This document shows, piece by piece, positions 25,453-32,569 of a stretch of DNA of 64,000 nt (positions are counted from its first letter, which is position 1; the number at the start of each line of letters is the position of its first letter). The notes beneath the pieces are model-generated. The model was not told the DNA's origin. It ran no database searches and saw only the letters and a list, made by a program, of their open reading frames with translations. Position numbers and translations under genes: made by a program. Origin of the DNA: Oligosphaera ethanolica (GTDB taxonomy: Bacteria > Verrucomicrobiota > Lentisphaeria > Oligosphaerales > Oligosphaeraceae); assembly GCF_030814695.1 (NCBI RefSeq), contig NZ_JAUSVL010000001.1:3322227-3386226 (forward strand). The letters are read 5' to 3'.

Positions 25453-27105
25453 TTATTCAGCGGATGGCGCGGGTTGTTCGGCGACGACGACGGCGGTATC
25501 GGGCGCCTTGCCGGAGTAGACGGCCAGGTAGTGGGTGTTGCCGATGGTGGTGGCGTTGGCGTTGCCGGCGTCGAAGGTGACCGCGCTGCCCAGGGCGACG
25601 GCTGCGGACATGGGCCAGCCGAGGGGATTGGCGATGACGTCGTCGGGTTTGACGACGCGGCGGCGGAGGACGCCGCGGCCGCGTTCGTAGTAGTAGTTGC
25701 TCAGCAGGCCGGTTTTGGCGTCGAAGACCAGGCTCGGGGTTGAGGCGAGGACATCGCCGATGTTGGTCTGAGTGCGTGTCCAGGTCGCGCCGTAGTCGGT
25801 GGACAGCATTTGGAATTGTGCGCGCGTCGTGGTGGTGCCGCCTGTTTCCGTGCGGGCGATGGCGAAGATTTTGCCATCGCCGAGGTACACGGCGGCGGGC
25901 TCGGTGGGCCATTGCGCCTTGGGCAGATCGGCCTCGATGGTGGTTTGCGTCCAAGTCGCGCCATTGTCGGTGCTGACGATCTTTCCCCAGTGATGGCAGG
26001 GGCCGTCGTTGCGGTAGTCGCCCGCGAACCACAGGGCCATGAGCCCGACGGTGGGGACCGCGAAGACGTCGGTGATCTGCATGGGCATTGGGTCGAGTTT
26101 CGGGGTTGAAATGCGCTCGAAGGTGACGCCGTCGGTGCTGCGGTAGAGATCGTGGTGCCAGTCTGGGCCGATGCAGCGCACCCACAGCAGCATGGCGCCG
26201 TCGTTGTCGAGGCCCTTGCCGATGGCCACTTCGCCGTAGCGCGGGGTGTTGGCGATGACGGTCTCGGGCGTCCAGGTCTTGCCCCGGTCCGTGGAGGTGC
26301 GTGCGTAGACGGCGCGGGCGTCTTCGCCGATGCTGTGTCCCGAGCCGCGGCTGTAAACGCAGACCAGCTTGTCGCCGATGGCCTGGATCATCGGCCACGA
26401 GTTGTAGCCGCTGACGTCCTGTACGACGCGGGTCGCGGGCAGGGCCTTTAGGGGCGTGATTTTGACCATGGCCAGGCCGGTGGGGCGGGTGAACGTGTCG
26501 GCGGGATCGCCGGGCTCGCGTTGAATGCGCAGGTAGAGCGGCGCATTCGCGTCCACGGGATAGTACGATTCCAGGACGATGCTGCGGGTGTGGAACGGCG
26601 CGGCGGGCAGCGCGCTGCGCACGGGTGTGCCGACAACTTGGCGCGTCGGGTAGGGCTCGCCAGGCACCAGTTGCGAGAGAATGACCCGATAGACGTCTTC
26701 GTAGGCGGCACTGGTCTCTTTGTCCGTCGTGGTGACGACAATCTCGACTCTGACGGCCGCGCAGCCGGCGGGGAGGCTGGGCACGAGTCCGCAGACAGAC
26801 TGGCCGACCGTGCCGCCCGACAAGGACCACACTGGCAGGTGCGTGGAGCCGCTCGTCATATTTACCAGCGACGGCTGGCCCGTCGCGATCGTCAGCTGAT
26901 TCGCAGTCAGGTAGATCGCCGGGGCGTCCAGCTCGCAGGAGCTGCCCGGTGCCTGGCTCGGCGCTTCTGCGGCGCCCGCGCCGGCGCCGGCGAGCAGCGC
27001 TAGGTGCAGGAAGGTGATGGGCATGACGCCTTGGCCGAGGGCGCTGAGTGAACTGGCCAGGGCGCCCTTGCTGAACGCTGATCCGGCGGGGTGGGTGACG
27101 GACAT
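25453..27105 (-). CDS. Sialidase-like protein with BNR/Asp-box repeats
   Basis: 550 residues. The N-terminus has a hydrophobic stretch ending in Ala-rich sites (ITFLHLALLAGAGAGAAEAPS), preceded by about 28 polar residues, so an atypical export signal is likely. Residues about 40-220 are an uncharacterised beta-rich region. From about 230 a six-bladed propeller begins, with Asp-box motifs of the form S-x-D-x-G-x-T-W: TSTDRGKTW, STDNGATW and STDYGATW, plus a weaker STDGVTF. The family cleaves or binds sialic acids or similar sugars; catalytic Arg/Tyr residues could not be placed with certainty. AAGGAG before the ATG supports the start. It lies downstream of a ceramidase-like gene on the same strand. 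Confidence 0.78.
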   Translation of the reverse strand: MSVTHPAGSAFSKGALASSLSALGQGVMPITFLHLALLAGAGAGAAEAPSQAPGSSCELDAPAIYLTANQLTIATGQPSLVNMTSGSTHLPVWSLSGGTVGQSVCGLVPSLPAGCAAVRVEIVVTTTDKETSAAYEDVYRVILSQLVPGEPYPTRQVVGTPVRSALPAAPFHTRSIVLESYYPVDANAPLYLRIQREPGDPADTFTRPTGLAMVKITPLKALPATRVVQDVSGYNSWPMIQAIGDKLVCVYSRGSGHSIGEDARAVYARTSTDRGKTWTPETVIANTPRYGEVAIGKGLDNDGAMLLWVRCIGPDWHHDLYRSTDGVTFERISTPKLDPMPMQITDVFAVPTVGLMALWFAGDYRNDGPCHHWGKIVSTDNGATWTQTTIEADLPKAQWPTEPAAVYLGDGKIFAIARTETGGTTTTRAQFQMLSTDYGATWTRTQTNIGDVLASTPSLVFDAKTGLLSNYYYERGRGVLRRRVVKPDDVIANPLGWPMSAAVALGSAVTFDAGNANATTIGNTHYLAVYSGKAPDTAVVVAEQPAPSAE

Positions 27106-27227
27106 GGTTGGCTCCTTGATATTGGAAGGGGAAAAGACTACATAATGCGCTTGCGTGCAGGCCGAGACTGACAGCGCTGTGACCGCGTCGGTGGGTAATT
27201 TACTACTGCGAACGGCCTCTCACGACA

Positions 27228-28535
27228 TCATTTTTTGAGATCGCGTAGGAGGGCGTTGCCATGCTCGATGATAGCCTCAGCGACACCCGCCCGGTATTTG
27301 GAGCTACGGGCTTCGTAACCGCCCTCGTCGTAGGCATCCCGAGTTGGGTAATATGCTTCGGAGCCGTTGGCACAGCAGCAGTACAGCGTCATCGCGAAGG
27401 GCGATGCGGCCTTGACGCTGCGGCCAATCTCAGTGAAGGGCTCGCCGGGGGCGCCCGTAATGGCAATGTCGCCGAAGGCCAGCGCGCAGAGGTGGAGCGG
27501 GAGTTCGTCCGGGCCGTGCTCCAGGCGTTTGCGCGTGTAGGCCTCAGCCACGAGGGTCGTCACGCCCATGCCGGTTTCCGGAATATCGGCGTCGCGTCCC
27601 GCTTCGTGCAGGGCGATGATCGCCTCCGCCTTCCGCACCAGCTCCGCACTGACGCGGCTGGACGGCACGTTAATCGTGCGCTGCGCAAAGACGACCTTGT
27701 CGCCCGCGATCGCTGCGGTCTTGCCATAGACCTGCAAGACGGCGCCGGCAATGCTCCGGCCCATGTGCTTGGAGTGCTCGTAACCACCATTGCTGTCCCA
27801 GGTGGGGGCATTGACGTTGATGTGGTTCGTGTCGCCTTGGGCGCCGTTGAAATACACGCAATGGACATTGTCCAGAACGCGTTCAAGTGAGGTGCGGACA
27901 AAGCCCGGGAAGTCTGCGGAGAAGAGGGTGCCGCCGATCACATCGGGGTGGACCTGGAAATTCACCAGCAGTATCTCGGGAGCGTTTTCACGGGTAATGC
28001 GGACTAGCTGCACGGTTTCGTCGGGCATCCCGATGGGCGCGGCGATGTTTTGGTTACGCCGGCCTGGGTTCGTGCGCGTCGTGCCGTCTTTCATGCGGAA
28101 ACGCCGGATGAAGGCAATGTCCTTCAGGGTGTTGCGGGCGATGCCGACAGTTGCCGGCTTCAGGTCTGCGACTGCAAGCGTCGCCGCGTCTGCCACCCGG
28201 CGGAAAAGCATCTCGTTGTAGAGGGGGTCCTTCTGGTACAAACTGTCGTAAACCACCGGTCCCGTATGCGTATGGGTGCAAGCCACGAACACTGCTTCGC
28301 GTGGAAGACCCGTGCGTTGGGCAACCGTGTCGCGGCAGATATCGCATTCTGCCTGGTTGATGCCGATAATGTCGAGGACGAGGGTGACGGCGGTATGTTC
28401 ACCGTCACTATACGCGACGGCATTCACGTAGAGCGGATCACGGATGCCGCTCGCGCGGCGTTCGCTGTAGTAGCCTTGCATGAAGATACCGAAGGGAGGC
28501 GTGATGTCGAGTCGTGCGAAACCTGCTGAGAGCAT
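27228..28535 (-). CDS. Neutral/alkaline ceramidase-like N-terminal domain protein
   Basis: 435 residues from ATG 28535, chosen for AAAGGA 7 bases upstream. Family marks: an opening SAGFARLDITPPFGIFMQGYY, a metal-binding ACTHTHTGP motif near 85-93 with the two His typical of neutral ceramidases, a FNGAQGDTNHIN motif near 235, and a C-terminal GSEAYYPTRDAYDEGGYEA. PVC bacteria carry many such proteins; few have proven ceramidase activity, and the missing signal peptide here suggests a cytosolic hydrolase acting on an unknown amide. It sits between a sugar-phosphate isomerase-like gene and a sialidase-like gene, all co-directional, which may point to glycoconjugate breakdown. Confidence 0.8.
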   Translation of the reverse strand: MLSAGFARLDITPPFGIFMQGYYSERRASGIRDPLYVNAVAYSDGEHTAVTLVLDIIGINQAECDICRDTVAQRTGLPREAVFVACTHTHTGPVVYDSLYQKDPLYNEMLFRRVADAATLAVADLKPATVGIARNTLKDIAFIRRFRMKDGTTRTNPGRRNQNIAAPIGMPDETVQLVRITRENAPEILLVNFQVHPDVIGGTLFSADFPGFVRTSLERVLDNVHCVYFNGAQGDTNHINVNAPTWDSNGGYEHSKHMGRSIAGAVLQVYGKTAAIAGDKVVFAQRTINVPSSRVSAELVRKAEAIIALHEAGRDADIPETGMGVTTLVAEAYTRKRLEHGPDELPLHLCALAFGDIAITGAPGEPFTEIGRSVKAASPFAMTLYCCCANGSEAYYPTRDAYDEGGYEARSSKYRAGVAEAIIEHGNALLRDLKK

Positions 28536-28621
28536 CGTTGTTCCTTTCACTGCTTTCAATAGCGGACCTGGCCTTTTGGGCTGGTAGTGACCGATGGGCG
28601 CTCACAGTGCGCCTGGCCTTC

Positions 28622-29473
28622 TCACTGTGCCAGTGTGAGAAGATAGCGCCCCGTTTGCTGGGCGACGTGCAAATAAGTGGGCAGGAGGGCGTCCGGGATT
28701 GACCCGTACACGAATTCGTAGATGAAATTGCCGGGGTAGGCGCTGTCATGCAGATAGCGCATGTGCGCTTCCCAGTCGATGCCACCGAAAAATGGTGGCA
28801 GATGGAGGTCTTTGTTGTAGTAGTTGTCGTGGACATGCGTGCAGAACAAGCGCGGGCCGACCTGCTGCAGCGCCGCGAGCTGGCCATCGCCGTAGGTGCA
28901 GCGGGCGTGGCCGAAGTCCCAGCAGCAGCCGACCGCCGGATCATCGAAGCGGTCAAGCACCGCCAGCACTTCCTCGATGGTCGAGGTATAGCGCGAGCGT
29001 CCGTTGACTTGCGGGCCAAAGCCGTCCTCGAAGAGATTTTCTACGGCAATGCGAATGCCGTGCTGCTTGGCCAAGTCCACAATGGGCGCGAGGGTGTCGT
29101 AGGTGGCGTTGAGGATCTCCGCTTGGTCAAAGCGATCCGTGACCCGGTATTCGTCGGCGTGGACAACCAGGAATTGCGCGCCGAGAATCGCCGCTGCGCG
29201 CACGGCGCGCGGGGCAATCTGGGCAAAACGCCCCGCACCATCTTGCTGATAGCGGAAAAAGGGACAGTGTGATTGATGAACTACCAGTCCCTGCCGGTCG
29301 ATTTCCTCGCGGCGCTGCTGGGCCACGTGTTCCCAGTCGTCACCGAGTTCGCTGAGGTAGTCTAGCTGGATGAAACCGGCATCGCGACAGAGTCGCAGTG
29401 CCTCCGCAAAAGACCGCCCCTGGGGATTCCCGCGTTGTTTCCGTACATAGCCGGGGTTGATGCCGAGTTCCAT
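28622..29473 (-). CDS. Sugar phosphate isomerase/epimerase (AP-endonuclease-2-like TIM barrel)
   Basis: 283 residues. GGAGG 6 bases before ATG 29473 fixes the start. The barrel follows the xylose-isomerase-like/IolE pattern: VVHQSHCPF, FLVVHADEYR, IRIAVENLFEDG with a metal-ligand Glu, VGCCWDFGHARCTYGD with Asp and His, and LFCTHVHDN with His. These residues form the usual divalent-metal site. Likely reaction: isomerisation or epimerisation of a sugar or sugar-derived acid in the cytoplasm; the substrate is unknown. It is 86 bp upstream of the ceramidase-like gene and probably in the same transcript. Confidence 0.86.
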   Translation of the reverse strand: MELGINPGYVRKQRGNPQGRSFAEALRLCRDAGFIQLDYLSELGDDWEHVAQQRREEIDRQGLVVHQSHCPFFRYQQDGAGRFAQIAPRAVRAAAILGAQFLVVHADEYRVTDRFDQAEILNATYDTLAPIVDLAKQHGIRIAVENLFEDGFGPQVNGRSRYTSTIEEVLAVLDRFDDPAVGCCWDFGHARCTYGDGQLAALQQVGPRLFCTHVHDNYYNKDLHLPPFFGGIDWEAHMRYLHDSAYPGNFIYEFVYGSIPDALLPTYLHVAQQTGRYLLTLAQ

Positions 29474-29560
29474 GCCGTTCCTCCACACTATTTTTTGGGA
29501 GACGATGCGATGATGGATGCGCCGCCGGAGATCATCCGTACGGGGTGTATTTCTTACCCA

Positions 29561-30880
29561 TCAATGTTGTTGGGGTGGCAGAAAATTCGTGTAATAGGGC
29601 AGCAGATAAAGCGGAATATTGATCAAGCCGTCGTCCGCGCGTAAATTTTGCATGGAAAAACGTAACGCCACTGCCGGGCGATATTTTTCTCGGTAGACTT
29701 TCAAACTACGAGCTCGGACATTCAAACCGGACTTCGCTTCCACCGGAAGTATTTCGGCTCCCTCCTGCATGACGAAATCGACTTCCGCCATATTGCCGCT
29801 GGTCCAGTAAAACAAATTTTTCTTTCCCAGCGTCAGTAGTTGTTGTTGAACAAAGTTTTCAATCAATCGTCCCCGGTATTCGCTGAAAATGTCTGCGTTC
29901 AGCATTACGCTAGTCGCTGGGATGTCGGCTAGGCGACGCAGTAAGCCAGTGTCGGCCAGATAGAGTTTGAAACTTTTCCGATCTTCATATGCTGCCAGGG
30001 GGATGTGCGGTTTTTCGATTCGGTTCAGTTTGTTGACTAGTCCGGCTTCTTGCAGCCAACGCAGCGCATCTTCCAACTCACGTGCTCGCGCACTGGGTTT
30101 GACTTCCCCGTAGATGAACTTGGCATTCTCCCGAGCCAACTGCAAAGGAATTGATTTCCACAGCAGAAAAAGTTTTGCGATGTCCGCTGCTGGCGCATGT
30201 TTGGAAAAGTCCAACTCATAGGCGTTGAGAATATCGTCCTGTATTTTTTCCGCCGCCGCAATATCCTGGCTGGCAGCATAAGCACTCAGCACTTCAGGCA
30301 TTCCGCCCAGCGTGATGTACAACCGCAAATATTTTTCAAATTGATCTGCAATAGCTTGAGTGAGCGGAACAACTTCATGCAGTGAGCGGGCATACTGGGC
30401 CAGTTGCGGGTCTGCCGCGCGAAGATATTCATCAAACGAACAGGGGTGCAATTCCAGAAAGTTGACTTTGCCGACAGGGAATCCGACTTGAGCTGACAAC
30501 GTTATGCCAAGCAGGGAGCCGGCGGCAACGATGGCATATTCCGGCTTCTCCTCGCAGAAGTACTTCAAGGAATTCAGCGCGCGGGCTGATGCCTGAACTT
30601 CGTCAAAAATAATTAATGTCTTTTTGGGGGTGATCTTTGTCCGTTCCAACAGAGCGAGTTCCATGAGGATACGATTGGGATCAATGTCCTTAGCAAAGAC
30701 AGACTGAAGCCGCTCATTCCGTTCAAAATTGAAATATGCCGTATTTTGAAAATGGCGTTTCCCGAACTCCTGAAGCAGCCATGTTTTGCCGCATTGTCGT
30801 ACCCCGCGCAAGATCAGCGGCTTGCGCATGGCGGCATTCTTCCATGCCAGTAGTTGCGTCATCAAATTGCGTTCGATCAT
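29561..30880 (-). CDS. AAA-family ATPase with DUF4143 C-terminal domain
   Basis: 439 residues from ATG 30880, with GGAGG 6 bases upstream. Walker A is GVRQCGKT (26-33), Walker B is TLIIFDEVQAS near 88-98, followed by AAGSLLGI. The second half carries the DUF4143 pattern: YRGRLIENFVQQQLL and a nuclease-like stretch with the acidic VDFVMQEGAEILPVEAKSG. These ATPases are widespread accessory genes of unknown role; the C-terminal fold belongs to the PD-(D/E)xK group, and D...E-x-K is present here (VDF...VEAK). Lower GC than neighbours suggests it was acquired. It has no obvious operon partner. Confidence 0.85.
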   Translation of the reverse strand: MIERNLMTQLLAWKNAAMRKPLILRGVRQCGKTWLLQEFGKRHFQNTAYFNFERNERLQSVFAKDIDPNRILMELALLERTKITPKKTLIIFDEVQASARALNSLKYFCEEKPEYAIVAAGSLLGITLSAQVGFPVGKVNFLELHPCSFDEYLRAADPQLAQYARSLHEVVPLTQAIADQFEKYLRLYITLGGMPEVLSAYAASQDIAAAEKIQDDILNAYELDFSKHAPAADIAKLFLLWKSIPLQLARENAKFIYGEVKPSARARELEDALRWLQEAGLVNKLNRIEKPHIPLAAYEDRKSFKLYLADTGLLRRLADIPATSVMLNADIFSEYRGRLIENFVQQQLLTLGKKNLFYWTSGNMAEVDFVMQEGAEILPVEAKSGLNVRARSLKVYREKYRPAVALRFSMQNLRADDGLINIPLYLLPYYTNFLPPQQH

Positions 30881-30951
30881 ACAGTTCCTCCAAGTGTTCA
30901 TTTGTGCTTAATGTGTCACTTGGCGCCCACAAGTCAACGAATTATCTATCG

Positions 30952-30975
30952 AAAACGTGATTATTTACACGTTTT
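30952..30975. repeat. Short inverted repeat AAAACGTG / CACGTTTT
   Basis: An 8-bp perfect stem with an 8-base AT-rich loop lies downstream of the propeller gene and upstream of the DUF4143 gene. The T-run at the end of the arm suits an intrinsic terminator for the minus-strand propeller transcript, but the stem is short. Confidence 0.4.
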
Positions 30976-31086
30976 TCATGGATGTTATGTTTTTTCGCCC
31001 GCAAAATCCTTGCCATGCCGGTTGCGGCGATGACGCTTCCAGCCTGAAAGCCACCGTGGCATTGCGTGATACGAGGAGATATGGGG

Positions 31087-32538
31087 TCATCCCATGTAGA
31101 GGACGTATGGCTTGGGGATATTGCCGGTGATGAAATAATAGATGACGCCGATCAGGCTTGGCGTCATGGCGCCGAGGATTTCACCGGCGATGATGCCGAT
31201 CATGAGTGGTTTCATGCGGCTGTAGAGTTGGCTGTTGCCGTATTTGAGAACGATCAGTTTGACGATCCAGCCAAGGATGAACGAGAAGCAGAACAGGGTG
31301 ATATTGGGCGAAATTCGCCGCCCGTCGGCTTGTTTTTCAGCAGCGTTTGCGGACAGTTTTCCGGAGGTGATCGGGGTGACATCAATTTGGTAGATGGCGC
31401 GGCGGCCTTCGTGGGTCGAGTCGAAGCAGACTTTGCTGCTGTGGCGGTTCCAGCGGGTATGGAGATCGCAACGCGAAGAGGTATTCATATCCGTGATGGA
31501 TGTGAAGGCACCGATTTGCCGGCAGCGCCCGGAGGCCAGTTCGTAGAGAAAAAGCGGCTGCGTGGCGTTTTCCACGGGGTAGCGGTCGGTGAGCAGCCAG
31601 CGACGATCCGGCGAGTAGTTGCAATGGCCGTCGGACAAGAAGTTGTCCTCGCCAATCTTGTGCATGTCGCCAGTGATGATATCGACCAGGTAATAGCCGT
31701 AGATGCCGCGCTGTGGCGCCTCCAGCCATACCGCCAGACGGGCGTCGTCGAAAAACGAGAAATGAGAGATTTTCGCATCTTCGATGGGAATGGCCACGTC
31801 ATTGCCTAGGCAGTCCATGGACAGCATTCGGGAGAAAAATCCTGTATGGCCGGCCTTGGGTCCGCCGGATGCCCAGCGGTGCAGGACCACGAAGCGCGTT
31901 CCGGCCGGCGAGTAGGTGAAGTGGTTGAACCAGGTCTTGGCTTCCGGCCCGGGGAGGACCTTGCCGACGTGGAGGGCGTCGGCAAGCGAGAAAATCAGTC
32001 GTTTGTCACCCGTGGCCAAATTGCCGAGGTAAATACCGTCTTTTTCCGGCGCCAGTTCGTCGCCGAAGGGGTCGGCGAGTTCGGCATAGCCGTAGCCGGG
32101 GCGGCTGGCGTGCACGCGTTCAAAATTGCCGGTGACGACGTCGCGGCCGTTGGGCGCGATGTCATAGGACGCGAAGCCGATGACGTCTTCGGCGCCGGTG
32201 GTCAGCGAGTGAATGACGGTGACAAAGCGTCCATCCCGGCGGTCATTGAAGACCAGGGTGTCGTTTTCCCTTCCCGGCAGCCAGCGGAGCATGCAGCCCT
32301 GCTGCCAGTTCCAGGCCCGGGTTGCGGCTATGGGGCTGAAGCGGCACTTGTCGGCGGTGTCAATGACGCCGATTTGCAGTACGTCGTCGGCGCCGGGATC
32401 GTGGTCCATGAAGGAGCTTCTCTGGGCGAGAACAAAGCGCTCGTCGGAGTTCCATGGGCATTTGTCATAGTAGCCGAAGAAATAGTGGTAATCGTCGTCC
32501 GGGGTGATCCGTTGCACGGGGAGCACGCAGTTTTCCAT
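31087..32538 (-). CDS. Oligogalacturonate-lyase-like beta-propeller fused to OPT-like C-terminal tail
   Basis: 483 residues. Residues 1 to about 385 are a complete TolB/PL22-like propeller: FGYYDKCPWN, HFTYSPAGTRFVVLHRW, HCNYSPDRRWLLTDRYP and RCDLHTRWNRHSSKVCFDSTHEGRR, the last being the usual end of such proteins. After a short linker come about 80 residues with two hydrophobic segments (ITLFCFSFILGWIVKLIVLKY; MIGIIAGEILGAMTPSLIGVIYYF) that match the closing part of DUF6784/DUF6785 OPT-like proteins. No stop separates them. The simplest reading is a fusion by deletion or capture of an OPT gene end. ATG 32538 has AGGAAG upstream. It follows the GH39-like gene by 31 bp. Confidence 0.75.
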   Translation of the reverse strand: MENCVLPVQRITPDDDYHYFFGYYDKCPWNSDERFVLAQRSSFMDHDPGADDVLQIGVIDTADKCRFSPIAATRAWNWQQGCMLRWLPGRENDTLVFNDRRDGRFVTVIHSLTTGAEDVIGFASYDIAPNGRDVVTGNFERVHASRPGYGYAELADPFGDELAPEKDGIYLGNLATGDKRLIFSLADALHVGKVLPGPEAKTWFNHFTYSPAGTRFVVLHRWASGGPKAGHTGFFSRMLSMDCLGNDVAIPIEDAKISHFSFFDDARLAVWLEAPQRGIYGYYLVDIITGDMHKIGEDNFLSDGHCNYSPDRRWLLTDRYPVENATQPLFLYELASGRCRQIGAFTSITDMNTSSRCDLHTRWNRHSSKVCFDSTHEGRRAIYQIDVTPITSGKLSANAAEKQADGRRISPNITLFCFSFILGWIVKLIVLKYGNSQLYSRMKPLMIGIIAGEILGAMTPSLIGVIYYFITGNIPKPYVLYMG

Positions 32539-32569
32539 TGAGGTGCCATCTTCCTGACCAGCAGGGGCC

